32,599 nucleotides of DNA from Gemmatimonadota bacterium (GTDB lineage Bacteria > Gemmatimonadota > Gemmatimonadetes > Longimicrobiales > Longimicrobiaceae), in the NCBI GenBank assembly GCA_028287185.1, contig JAQBQD010000199.1, positions 1 through 32,599 on the forward strand, read 5' to 3'. This document shows, piece by piece, positions 7,876 to 16,817 of this stretch. The first letter of the stretch is position 1. Each line of letters starts with the position of its first letter. The position numbers and the translations under genes are program-made. The notes under the pieces were generated by a model. The model did no database searches. It was not told the origin of the DNA and saw nothing but the letters and a program-made list of their open reading frames with translations.

Positions 7876-7906
7876 GCGCCCGCGGAGAACCCTCCTCCGC
7901 GGGCGC
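7876..7906 (+). terminator. Terminator after the lipase gene
   Basis: A 12-bp stem (7876-7887 with 7895-7906) with a 7-nt loop begins 24 nt after the stop. The first arms are nearly the same as in the terminator at 6226 (GCGCCCGCGG core), and no strong T-run follows. Confidence 0.7.
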
Positions 7907-7978
7907 CCGCGTTCTGGGGGATGCGGTTGAGGGTCGACGGAGGGCGTCCGGCGCCCCGTGAAGCGTGACCTTGCGCGC

Positions 7979-8007
7979 TTGTCATCTTCCCGGGCGGCGT
8001 CCATATT
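7979..8007 (+). promoter_or_regulatory. Sigma70-type promoter of the first acyl-CoA ligase
   Basis: TTGTCA (7979-7984, 5 of 6) and CATATT (8002-8007, 4 of 6) are separated by 17 bp. Transcription would start near 8014, upstream of both candidate starts (8033 and 8099). It also excludes the longest frame, which starts at 7958. Confidence 0.55.
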
Positions 8008-8098
8008 GCGGTCGTCCATCCCACCTGCGAAGATGGAGAAACGGCCGGCGGCGCCGCGTGCGCCGCCGAACGAACGTTCCCCCGAAGCCGAGCCCCGC

Positions 8099-9952
<1,854 letters not shown>

Positions 9953-9962
9953 GAAGGCCGTC

Positions 9963-10160
9963 ACTCACCGGCCCCGTCTCCCGCAAAGTGTATAGACTGG
10001 AGAGGGGATGTCTCACGCGGGCGGGACCGCGGGATGCCGCTGACGGCGGGGAATCGGGGGATTCGCTTCGACGGCGAGCATCCGACCGGGACGCCCGGTC
10101 CGCCTCGGAGCTGCTTCCGACGGGAGGCTTCGCGCCGTTCCAGCCGCGGTCTCAAACGCC
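9963..10160 (+). repeat. Interspersed composite repeat, degenerate copy
   Basis: Module A is recognisable as CTCACCGGCCCC followed by TCTCCCGCAAAG and GGAGAGGGGATGTCTCAC. Module B follows at about 10104-10130 with a wobble-containing hairpin (GCTTCC against GGAGGC). Both modules come in the same order as at 18511 and 27153. It fills most of the 312-nt gap between the two acyl-CoA ligase genes. A TATAGACT sequence at 9991 is a possible -10 element without a convincing -35. No gene was seen in the gap. Confidence 0.6.
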
Positions 10161-10264
10161 TGGGGGAGAGGCGGCGTCCGACCTCTTCCGCTCGGGATGC
10201 AAGCACGATCACCATCCCTGGCCTCTCTCCGCTCCCCATCCACCCTCCCCACCGTACCCATCCC

Positions 10265-12118
10265 ATGACCACCGCCGCGCCGGCCGCTCCGCACACGCCG
10301 CTCATCCCGCTGGATCCCACCGAGCGCGACACGGTGCCGCGCATTTTCCTGGCGGCGGTGGACCGCTACGGGCGGGCGGACGCGCTGATGCACAAGGAGG
10401 GCGGCGCGTGGCGCACGGTGTCGCACGGCGACGTGGAGGAGCGCGCTGCGGCGCTGGCGGCGGCGCTGGACGGGTGGGGCATCCTGCCGGGGGACCGGGT
10501 GGCGCTGCTGTCCGAGAACCGGCCCGAGTGGCAGATCGTGGACTTCGCGGTGACCGCGATGGGCGCGGCGGACGTGCCGCTGTATCCCACGCTGCCCGCC
10601 AACCAGATCGCCTACATCCTGAACGACTCGGGCGCGAAGGCGCTCTTCGTCTCCACCCCCGAGCAGGCGGCGAAGGCGGCCGAGGTGCGTGACGGGCTGC
10701 CGGAGCTGGCGCGCGTAGTGGCGTTCGACGACCCAGGCGGGGTGCCGGGCGTGCTGCGGCTGGCGGACGTGCTGGAGGAGGGCCGCCGGCGCATCGCGTC
10801 GGGGACGGCGGCAAGCTTCCGCGCGCGGGCGGCGGAGGTGCAGCGCGACGACCTGGCGACGCTGATCTACACCTCGGGGACAACGGGGAACCCCAAGGGC
10901 GTGATGCTCACGCACTGGAACCTGGCATCCAACGTGGCCGCGTGCCGGCAGCAGAACGCGCTGACGGTGCGCGACGACGACCGCGCGCTGTCGTTCTTGC
11001 CGCTGTGCCACATCTTCGAGCGGATGGTGGACTACTGGTACTGGGACGCGGGGGTCTGCATCGCGTACGCCGAGTCGATGGACAAGGTGGTGGACAACTT
11101 CGGCGAGGTGAGCCCCACCATCGCCGTCTCCGTCCCCCGCCTGTTCGACAAGGTGTACGCGAAGCTGACCGGCGCGCCGGGGATGAAGGGGAAGATCGCG
11201 CGCTGGGCCGTGGGCGTGGGCAACCAGGTGGTGGACGGGCGCGCGGCGGGGCGCGAGCCCGGCGGGATGCTGGCGGTGAAGAACCGGGTGGCGGACAAGC
11301 TCGTGTTCTCCAAGCTGCGCGCGCGGCTGGGCGGGCGCATGCGGCTGTTCCGCTCCGGCGGTGCGCCGCTCTCCGCCGACATCGCGCGGCTCTTCTTCGC
11401 GGCGGGCGTGCCCGTGTACGAGGGCTACGGGCTGACGGAGACGTCGCCGGTGCTGACCGTGAACCTGCCGGACGCGTACCGCCTGGGCAGCGTGGGCGGC
11501 GCCATCCCCGGGGTGGAGATCCGCATCGGCGAGGGCGGCGAGGTGCTGGCTCGCGGCCCCAACATCATGCGCGGCTACTGGAACGCGCCCGAGGCCACGG
11601 CGGACGTGATCGACGCGGACGGCTGGTTCCACACGGGCGACGTGGGCGAGATCGGGCCGGACGGCTTTCTCAGCATCACCGACCGCATCAAGAACCTGCT
11701 GGTGACGGCCGGCGGAAAGAACGTGGCGCCGCAGCCCATCGAGAACGTGGCGGCCATGTCGCCCTTCGTCTTACAGGTGGTGATGATCGGCGACCGGCGC
11801 GCGTACCCCGCCATGCTGGTGGTGCCCGACTTCGAGAACCTGCTGCCCTGGGCCGCCGCCCAGGGCATCCCTACCGCCGATCGCGCCGCGCTGGCCCGCG
11901 ACCCGCGCGTGCGGGCGCTGCTGGAGCGCGAGACGGTGGGGCGGCTGACGGGCTTCGCGCGCTACGAGCTGCCCAAGAAGATCACCATCATCGCCGAGGA
12001 GTTCACCATCGACGCCGGCCTGCTGACGCCCACGATGAAGGTGAAGCGCCGCGCCGTGGAGGAGAAGTACCGCGACGCGATCGAGGAGATGTACGCGGGG
12101 AGCGGGGCGGCCGAGTAG
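10265..12118 (+). CDS. Long-chain fatty-acid--CoA ligase (AMP-forming), paralogue 2
   Basis: A 617-aa enzyme of exactly the same length as its upstream neighbour and colinear with it throughout. It shares TSGTTGNPKG, EGYGLTETSP, GWFHTGDVGE, the TDRIKN segment and the AGGKNVAPQPIENVAAMSPF block. It activates long-chain fatty acids to CoA esters. The longer open frame back to 10034 is rejected because it crosses the interspersed repeat. The ATG at 10265 follows CATCCC without a strong ribosome-binding site. Differences from paralogue 1 cluster in the substrate-side N-terminal domain and the adenylation-domain surface, so chain-length or membrane-lipid specificity may differ. That is inference. 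Confidence 0.92.
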   Translation: MTTAAPAAPHTPLIPLDPTERDTVPRIFLAAVDRYGRADALMHKEGGAWRTVSHGDVEERAAALAAALDGWGILPGDRVALLSENRPEWQIVDFAVTAMGAADVPLYPTLPANQIAYILNDSGAKALFVSTPEQAAKAAEVRDGLPELARVVAFDDPGGVPGVLRLADVLEEGRRRIASGTAASFRARAAEVQRDDLATLIYTSGTTGNPKGVMLTHWNLASNVAACRQQNALTVRDDDRALSFLPLCHIFERMVDYWYWDAGVCIAYAESMDKVVDNFGEVSPTIAVSVPRLFDKVYAKLTGAPGMKGKIARWAVGVGNQVVDGRAAGREPGGMLAVKNRVADKLVFSKLRARLGGRMRLFRSGGAPLSADIARLFFAAGVPVYEGYGLTETSPVLTVNLPDAYRLGSVGGAIPGVEIRIGEGGEVLARGPNIMRGYWNAPEATADVIDADGWFHTGDVGEIGPDGFLSITDRIKNLLVTAGGKNVAPQPIENVAAMSPFVLQVVMIGDRRAYPAMLVVPDFENLLPWAAAQGIPTADRAALARDPRVRALLERETVGRLTGFARYELPKKITIIAEEFTIDAGLLTPTMKVKRRAVEEKYRDAIEEMYAGSGAAE

Positions 12119-12211
12119 CGATCGCTCGCTCCGCAGAGCGGCCGTGGCGCGTTCCGCGGAGTCGGCTCGACGCGCCGCGCATCCTTCCACATCCACCCGG
12201 GGATCGAAACG

Positions 12212-12604
12212 ATGAAGGTGACGCTGAGCAGCGTGCTGGTGGACGACCAGGACAGGGCCGAGAAGTTCTATACCGAGAAGCTGGGCTTCGAGAAGCGGCA
12301 GGACATCCCCATGGGCGAGTTCCGCTGGCTGACCGTTGCGTCGCCGGAGGGGCCGGCGGGCGTGGAGCTGCTGCTGGAGCCGAACGCGCACCCGGCGGCC
12401 AAGATCTTCCAGAAGGCCATCTTCGACGACGGCATCCCCGCGACGGTGTTCCAGTCCGCCGACCTGCGCGCCGAGCACGCGCGGCTCTCGGCGCTGGGCG
12501 TCGCCTTCCGCGGCGAGCCGAAGCAGGCGGGGCCCGTGATGATCGCCGTGTTCGAGGACACCTGCGGGAACCTGATCCAACTCTACCAGGTCCTCGCCGG
12601 CTGA
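12212..12604 (+). CDS. VOC family protein (glyoxalase/bleomycin-resistance/dioxygenase fold)
   Basis: A 130-aa protein with two beta-alpha-beta-beta-beta modules. It starts KVTLSSVLVDDQDRAEKFYTEKLGFE and ends VMIAVFEDTCGNLIQLYQV, which is the familiar VOC pattern (FYxxxLGF and D.xGNxxxLxQ). The final Glu of the usual metal site is replaced by Gln (IQLYQ). A metal-dependent reaction is therefore uncertain, and a binding or stress-protection role is possible. It lies 93 nt after the acyl-CoA ligase gene with no visible terminator between, so it may be co-transcribed. A perfect terminator hairpin follows. Confidence 0.85.
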   Translation: MKVTLSSVLVDDQDRAEKFYTEKLGFEKRQDIPMGEFRWLTVASPEGPAGVELLLEPNAHPAAKIFQKAIFDDGIPATVFQSADLRAEHARLSALGVAFRGEPKQAGPVMIAVFEDTCGNLIQLYQVLAG

Positions 12605-12718
12605 CCTCGGCAGGTCTGGATCGACCGGCTCGGCGGTGATGCAACGGGAAGCGCCGCCTGGCTTCGGAAGCGCCGCCGACGCCGCGCATCGCACGCGCCT
12701 TCCTCTCCGATCGAAGCA

Positions 12719-12755
12719 GCGGCCGCTCTCCACGCGGAGAGCGGCCGCCGCGATT
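12719..12755 (+). terminator. Terminator after the VOC gene
   Basis: A perfect 13-bp stem (12719-12731 with 12736-12748) with a 4-nt ACGC loop is followed by CGCGATTTCATC. It lies between genes that converge (the SDR ends at 12875 on the other strand) and could stop transcripts from both directions. Confidence 0.75.
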
Positions 12756-12874
12756 TCATCCCGATCTTCCGACCGTCCGGGCCGCCGTCGCGATCCCATC
12801 CATCCGCGGCGAGGGCCGTCGCGGAGAACCGCGTCCCCGGGCCGGTCCCGGAATGCAGCGCGACGCCGACGCCC

Positions 12875-13690
12875 TCACTTCCCCTGCTCGATCGCACGCT
12901 TCGCGATGCGGTCCACCGCGGCGGGGGAGATCAGCTTGAGCCACATGCCGATCTTCGCGCGCGGCGTCATGATGACCTCGCGCGTGCGCTTCGTCATGGC
13001 GTCGACGGAGATGCGGGCGCACTCGTCGGCGCTCATCACCTCCTTCTCGCGCACCGGGCTGTTCCCCGCTCCCAGCGGCCGCCCGTCAGGCCCGAAAGCG
13101 CGCTCGCGGATCTCCGTCGCCACGAAGCCGGGGTGGATCTGGGTAACCGTGACGCCGTCGTCCGCCAGCTCGATGCGGATGGAGTCGAAGAAGCCAGCCA
13201 TGGCGTGCTTGCTGGCCGCGTACCCGCTGCGGGTGGGCACGCCGGTGCGGGCGGTGAGGCTACCCATGGCCACGATGCGGCCCCGCGCGCGCTTCAGGTG
13301 CGGCAGCGCGGCATGGGTGAGGTGCACGCTGCCCAGGTAGTTGATGCGCATGATGCGCTCGAAGACGGAGAGGTCCGTCACCTCGTCGAAGCGCGCCCAC
13401 ATGCCGATGCCCGCGTTGTTGACGAGCGTGTCGATGCGCCCGAACTCGGCCACGGCGCTGTCGACGAGAGCCACGCACTGCGCCGGATCGCCCACGTCCG
13501 TGGGCACCGCGACGGCCCGCGCCCCCAGCCGACGGCACTCCTCGGCCGCCTGCTCCAGCTTGCCCGCCTCGCGCGCCGCCAGCACCAGCGCAGCGCCCTG
13601 CGCAGCCAGCCGCCGCGCGATGGCGAGCCCGATACCGGCGGACGCGCCGGTGAGGACGACGACGTTGTCGCGAAAGGGCGCAGCGGACAT
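12875..13690 (-). CDS. Short-chain dehydrogenase/reductase (SDR)
   Basis: A 271-aa NAD(P)-dependent oxidoreductase of the classical SDR type. The cofactor motif TGASAGIG is at residues 14-21, NNAG at 91-94, the catalytic Ser at 144 (AMGS) and YAASK at 157-161. The C-terminal third (MTKRTREVIMTPRAKIGMWLKLISPAAVDRIAKRAI) has the membrane-associating, basic end often seen in SDRs annotated as acting on lipids or sterols. The substrate is unknown. The upstream gene on the same strand ends 169 nt away with a hairpin between, so this is probably a separate unit. Confidence 0.9.
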   Translation of the reverse strand: MSAAPFRDNVVVLTGASAGIGLAIARRLAAQGAALVLAAREAGKLEQAAEECRRLGARAVAVPTDVGDPAQCVALVDSAVAEFGRIDTLVNNAGIGMWARFDEVTDLSVFERIMRINYLGSVHLTHAALPHLKRARGRIVAMGSLTARTGVPTRSGYAASKHAMAGFFDSIRIELADDGVTVTQIHPGFVATEIRERAFGPDGRPLGAGNSPVREKEVMSADECARISVDAMTKRTREVIMTPRAKIGMWLKLISPAAVDRIAKRAIEQGK

Positions 13691-13797
13691 GGCGGACTCC
13701 CGGGGGATGGGCGGGTGCGGCGCAGGCTGGGACGCCGCGGCGAGCGAATCCTACGCGGCGAACGGGTGTCCGTCCAGCGCGCGGCGACGAACGACAG

Positions 13798-13829
13798 AGC
13801 GGCGGCCCCGTGTCGAAGGGACCGCCGCT
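13798..13829 (-). terminator. Terminator after the 134-aa unknown gene (minus strand)
   Basis: An 8-bp outer stem (13798-13805 with 13822-13829) and a 3-bp inner stem separated by one mismatch form a hairpin. On the minus strand the tail reads CTGTCGTTCGTCG. It lies 31 nt after the stop of the gene ending at 13860. Confidence 0.6.
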
Positions 13830-13859
13830 CGGCGTCTCGGCGCTGGACCGTGGGTGCGG

Positions 13860-14264
13860 CTACAGGCTGCGGACGCGGTCCGATAGGGTGACCAGGCCCG
13901 TGTTGCCGACGATGGCGGCCACGATGGTGCGCGTGCGGGCGGCGCGGCGCAGGTTGGCGACCTGGGCGGCGATGGTGGGCGTGTCCTCGTCGTCCACGGG
14001 AATCCACCCGTCGGCCAGGCTGGCGCGCAGCAGCTTGTCGAACAGCGCCGGCGGGTTCGGAACGCCCCACCACTGCGCCGAGGGGCCGTGGAGCATGCCC
14101 TCGCGCGCGACGGTGACGCTCACGTCCAGGTGCGGCACGAAGGGCAGCACGGCGGGATACCCGGCCGGGCGGGCGCCGCCGGCGGCGAAGTAGGTGGCCG
14201 CGGGGAACGCGCCGGGAGGGGCGCCCTCCAGGGGCTCCAGTCGCGTGGCGTCGGGTTTCGGCAT
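13860..14264 (-). CDS. Protein of unknown function (134 aa)
   Basis: Not recognised. The protein is soluble, with a proline/alanine-rich start (MPKPDATRLEPLEGAPPGAFPAATYF), a middle segment LPFVPHLDVSVTVAREGMLHGPSAQWWGVPNPPALFDKLLRASLADGWIPVDDED, and a helical end containing QVANLRRAARTRTIVAAIVGNTGLVTLSDRV. An AGGAGG ribosome-binding site lies 11 nt before this ATG but only 5 nt before an in-frame GTG at 14270, so the true start may be two codons upstream. The longer open frame to 14813 antisense to the next gene is rejected. No neighbour suggests a function. Confidence 0.65.
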   Translation of the reverse strand: MPKPDATRLEPLEGAPPGAFPAATYFAAGGARPAGYPAVLPFVPHLDVSVTVAREGMLHGPSAQWWGVPNPPALFDKLLRASLADGWIPVDDEDTPTIAAQVANLRRAARTRTIVAAIVGNTGLVTLSDRVRSL

Positions 14265-14270
14265 GGGCAC

Positions 14271-14595
14271 CGGGACCTCCTGGTCCGCACGGTCGCGCCG
14301 CGTCCCCGCGCTCACGGGGTGCCTGCGGCGACGGGTCGCCTCCCGCGGCGCCGCGCGTCCGGCCGCTGGGGCGGGGAACGCTCGGAGCGATGGGTGCGGC
14401 CCGATGATGTCTTGATGGGTGCCGGTCGCCCGCGGGGGGCGGGGCGGCTGCAAGTGGTAAGGGATCAATCTTGGGTCCCGTAGGGGACTTAGCAAGCCTC
14501 TCGTGTCGGGAGGGGTACGGATTGCGTCCGATCCAGGCGCAAACGGACCATTTCCGCGCACGGACGCCGGCGCGGAAGGCGCGGACGCAGCGCGT
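14271..14595. other. Gene-free stretch upstream of the 134-aa unknown gene
   Basis: On the minus strand, TTGCTA (14491-14496) followed after 17 bp by AAGATT is a weak promoter candidate for the gene below. Otherwise nothing was recognised. Confidence 0.3.
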
Positions 14596-15336
14596 TCAGC
14601 GGCCCACGATCCGCGCCGCGCGGGCGGCCAGCGAGTCCACCGCCGCCAGCGCCAGCGTGCGCCCGGAGGCCGCGTCGTACACGAAGGCGCGCTGCTCCCA
14701 ACGGCGCTCGGGCAGCGTGCGGTCCGCCGGCGGCACCAGCGCCAGCACCAGCATGCGCGACCCGTCCAGCGGCACGTGCGCGCGCGGGACCGTGCCCGCG
14801 GGCAGCACGGCACGCAGCCCCGTGCCGTCGGGCGCGCTCACGTAGAGCCCGACGCGGTCGCCGCCGCCCAGCCGCCCGTCGTGGTCGGTGTCGTCGAAGG
14901 CGATCTCGTAGGTGTTCCACGACGCCGTGGAGTCCCCGTCGGCCGCCGCCCTGCCGGGAAACGAGATGGCGCTGATCACGGCGGGCCGGTCCAGCAGCAG
15001 CCGCGCCTGGCCGCCCGGGCCCAGGAAGATCACGTTCACCACCGTCCGCGCCGGCGCGCCGTACGACGAGCCGTCGTCCTCCGCCTCGGCCGCGCGGCGC
15101 ACGGGCATGATGCGCCAGTCCGTCCCCCGCACCGCCACCGGCGCGTCGTAGCGCAGCGCCTGCGGCGGCCGCTTCGCCGCGCTCGCGGGCGCGCCCGCCA
15201 CGGCCACCCCGCCGTCCCCGCCGCTGCGGGAAAAGGACAGCAGAACCGAGACGCCGCCGACGACCAGCCCCGCCAGCAGCAGCAGGCCGATGACGAGCCA
15301 GACGATCTTCAGGGTGCGGTTGAGGCGGTCGGCCAC
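14596..15336 (-). CDS. Membrane-anchored protein of unknown function (246 aa)
   Basis: The GTG at 15336 is the best start, giving VADRLNRTLKIVWLVIGLLLLAGLVVGGVSVLLSF with one N-terminal transmembrane helix at residues 9-33 and the remainder outside the cytoplasm. The long open frame upstream of it overlaps the neighbouring lipoprotein gene antiframe and is rejected. The exported part is beta-rich and repeatedly mentions no known catalytic motif; DDTDHDGRLGGGDRVGLYV resembles a calcium-binding aspartate-rich loop. There is no strong Shine-Dalgarno sequence. It lies 116 nt downstream of the small lipoprotein gene on the same strand, so the two may form an envelope operon. Confidence 0.7.
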   Translation of the reverse strand: MADRLNRTLKIVWLVIGLLLLAGLVVGGVSVLLSFSRSGGDGGVAVAGAPASAAKRPPQALRYDAPVAVRGTDWRIMPVRRAAEAEDDGSSYGAPARTVVNVIFLGPGGQARLLLDRPAVISAISFPGRAAADGDSTASWNTYEIAFDDTDHDGRLGGGDRVGLYVSAPDGTGLRAVLPAGTVPRAHVPLDGSRMLVLALVPPADRTLPERRWEQRAFVYDAASGRTLALAAVDSLAARAARIVGR

Positions 15337-15452
15337 GGGGATGGGATTCGGGAGATGGGAGGGACGTGGATCCTGGGATCCAACGAGTCGAAAGATCCGC
15401 GGAGCCGTCGGGAAGGATGGTGTCGACGAGATCGACCGACGCGGGGAGCGGA

Positions 15453-15803
15453 TCAGGGCTTTGCGGCCACCGTCAGGCCGACGACGGCGAGGATGGCGGC
15501 CACGGCCAGCGGACGGCGGTTGGACACGCGGCGCTCCACCCGCGCCACGTCCGCCAGCGGCAGCGCGATGCGCCCGCCCATGCGCGGCCCCGGAAAGTGC
15601 GACCATCCGAACAGGCTGTCCCGCGACACCTGCGGATCGCGCAGCAGCAGCGTCCGCCCGTCCACGATCGAGACGCGCACCTCGCGATGCCCGTGTCCCG
15701 CCAGCGCCGCCCGCGGGTTCGGCTCCGCCACCCAGCGCACGCACCCGGCGAGCTGCAGCGCCAACAGCAGCGGAGCGGTGCGGGCCAGCGCGCGGACGTG
15801 CAT
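15453..15803 (-). CDS. Small predicted lipoprotein with C-terminal membrane segment (116 aa)
   Basis: The start MHVRALARTAPLLLALQLAGC is a lipoprotein signal with lipobox LAGC and acylated Cys21. The mature part is a compact beta-rich domain (HREVRVSIVDGRTLLLRDPQVSRDSLFGW) followed by LPLADVARVERRVSN, a pattern seen in small bacterial proteins that bind or scaffold at membranes. A final hydrophobic stretch (PLAVAAILAVVGLTVA) could be a second membrane anchor. It sits just upstream of a membrane-anchored protein gene on the same strand. Function unknown. Confidence 0.72.
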   Translation of the reverse strand: MHVRALARTAPLLLALQLAGCVRWVAEPNPRAALAGHGHREVRVSIVDGRTLLLRDPQVSRDSLFGWSHFPGPRMGGRIALPLADVARVERRVSNRRPLAVAAILAVVGLTVAAKP

Positions 15804-15926
15804 CGATGGAAGCCTGTGCGGGAACGAACGGGGAGATGCCGCGCGCTCGATTGGAGCCGGCGCCATGCGGATGACGGGAGGAAGGTCGCGCGAACGGGGG
15901 CGGGCGGCAAGGTTGGGCACGGAGAG

Positions 15927-15976
15927 GCCCTCACCCGGCCGCTTTCGCGCGGGCGCCCCCTCCCGCAAGCGGGAGA
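15927..15976 (+). repeat. Interspersed repeat, module A only
   Basis: It begins CCCTCACCCGGCC and ends in the perfect hairpin CTCCCGC-AA-GCGGGAG (15960-15975), matching the first half of the composite repeats at 18511 and 27153. Module B is missing here. Confidence 0.65.
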
Positions 15977-16231
15977 AGGCAAGTACGGCAGACGTTCCGC
16001 GTGATCTCGATTCCACGATTGCCCCCGCACGCCCTAGCGCTGGCGCCGGCAACTCGTAGTGCAGCCGTCCACCACGCCGAGCGAGCCCACGAAGGTGGGT
16101 GGATACGTTGTCGCAGCCCCGGGATTCATCCGAGGGCGCTCGCGGCTGTCGGCCGCCGCCTTCCTTCCGCGCGACAGGCTCGGCCTACAATCCCCCGTCG
16201 GCTCTCCACCGCTCATCCCGGACCCGAGCAC

Positions 16232-16310
16232 CCATCGACCATCGACCATCGACCAGCGACCATCGACCATCGACCAGCGACCATCGACCATCGACCATCG
16301 ACCATCGACC
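16232..16310. repeat. Tandem array of a 7-bp unit (CCATCGA)
   Basis: Eleven consecutive 7-bp units fill 16232-16308. Units 4 and 7 read CCAGCGA and the other nine are identical, with a partial unit at the end. The array is intergenic, between the small lipoprotein gene and the end of the RidA gene. A 7-bp period makes copy-number change frame-shifting in any reading frame. Confidence 0.95.
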
Positions 16311-16388
16311 GGATGGATGCCTTCGCCTCCATCGATTCGCAAACTGGCTTTCCAACGTCGCCCCGCGCGCGGGCAGCCCGCGACCTGA

Positions 16389-16817
16389 TCAGTCCGGCAC
16401 GACGGCCGTGGCCTCGATCTCCACGAGCGCGCGGGGCTCCACAAGGCCGGCGACGATGACGGCGGACATGGCGGGGTAGTGGCGGCCGAAGACCTCGCGG
16501 TAGGCGGCACCCAGCTCGCGCGGGCGGGCCAGGTAGGCGTCGCGGTCCACCACGTACCACGTCAGGCGCACCACGTGGCGGGCCTCTGCGCCGCCCGCGC
16601 GCAGCACGTCGGCCACGTTGCGCATGGCCTGCGCCGCCTGGGCGACGAAATCGTCACTCTCGAAGCGGCACGTGAGCGGGTCCCACCCGATCTGCCCCGC
16701 GACCCACAGCGTGCGGCCGCGGGCGGAGATGCCGTTCGTATAGCCGCGCGGCGGGGGCCAGGCCTGGGGCTGGATCGTCCGCGGCCCATCCACCGGCTCA
16801 TCCGAAAGTCCGCTCAC
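16389..16817 (-). CDS. RidA-family (YjgF/YER057c/UK114) protein
   Basis: A 142-aa protein of the RidA family, whose best-studied members hydrolyse reactive enamines and imines. GYTNGISARGRTLWVAGQIGWDP, QAAQAMRNVADVLRAGGA and the terminal ALVEIEATAVV are typical. The GTG start overlaps the stop of the CoA ligase gene (GTGA, 16814-16817), so the two are coupled. By my eye alignment the conserved carboxylate-binding arginine of RidA (PARS segment) is Met117 here (YPAMSAVIVAG). That fits a substrate whose carboxyl group is masked, such as a CoA thioester. In this cluster it may hydrolyse the enamine of 2-amino-5-oxocyclohexenecarboxyl-CoA or a later intermediate. That role is inference. Confidence 0.88.
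   Translation of the reverse strand: MSGLSDEPVDGPRTIQPQAWPPPRGYTNGISARGRTLWVAGQIGWDPLTCRFESDDFVAQAAQAMRNVADVLRAGGAEARHVVRLTWYVVDRDAYLARPRELGAAYREVFGRHYPAMSAVIVAGLVEPRALVEIEATAVVPD

Larger units (their letters stand above)
15804..16388. other. 585-nt gene-free stretch with repeats
   Basis: It contains module A of the interspersed repeat (15927-15976), a hairpin CCCAC-GAAG-GTGGG (16086-16099), the 7-bp tandem array (16232-16310) and a 12-bp palindrome CCCGCGCGCGGG (16362-16373). The palindrome lies just after the RidA gene stop and may help end that transcript. Open frames here have no coding character. Confidence 0.6.

Noticed and set aside
14265..14813. Longer version of the 134-aa gene extending to 14813
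   Set aside because: The extra part overlaps the neighbouring gene in another frame, is Arg/Pro-rich without pattern, and a strong ribosome-binding site marks the shorter start.
16232..16310. CRISPR array
   Set aside because: The units are 7 bp with no spacers; it is a simple tandem repeat and no cas gene is present.
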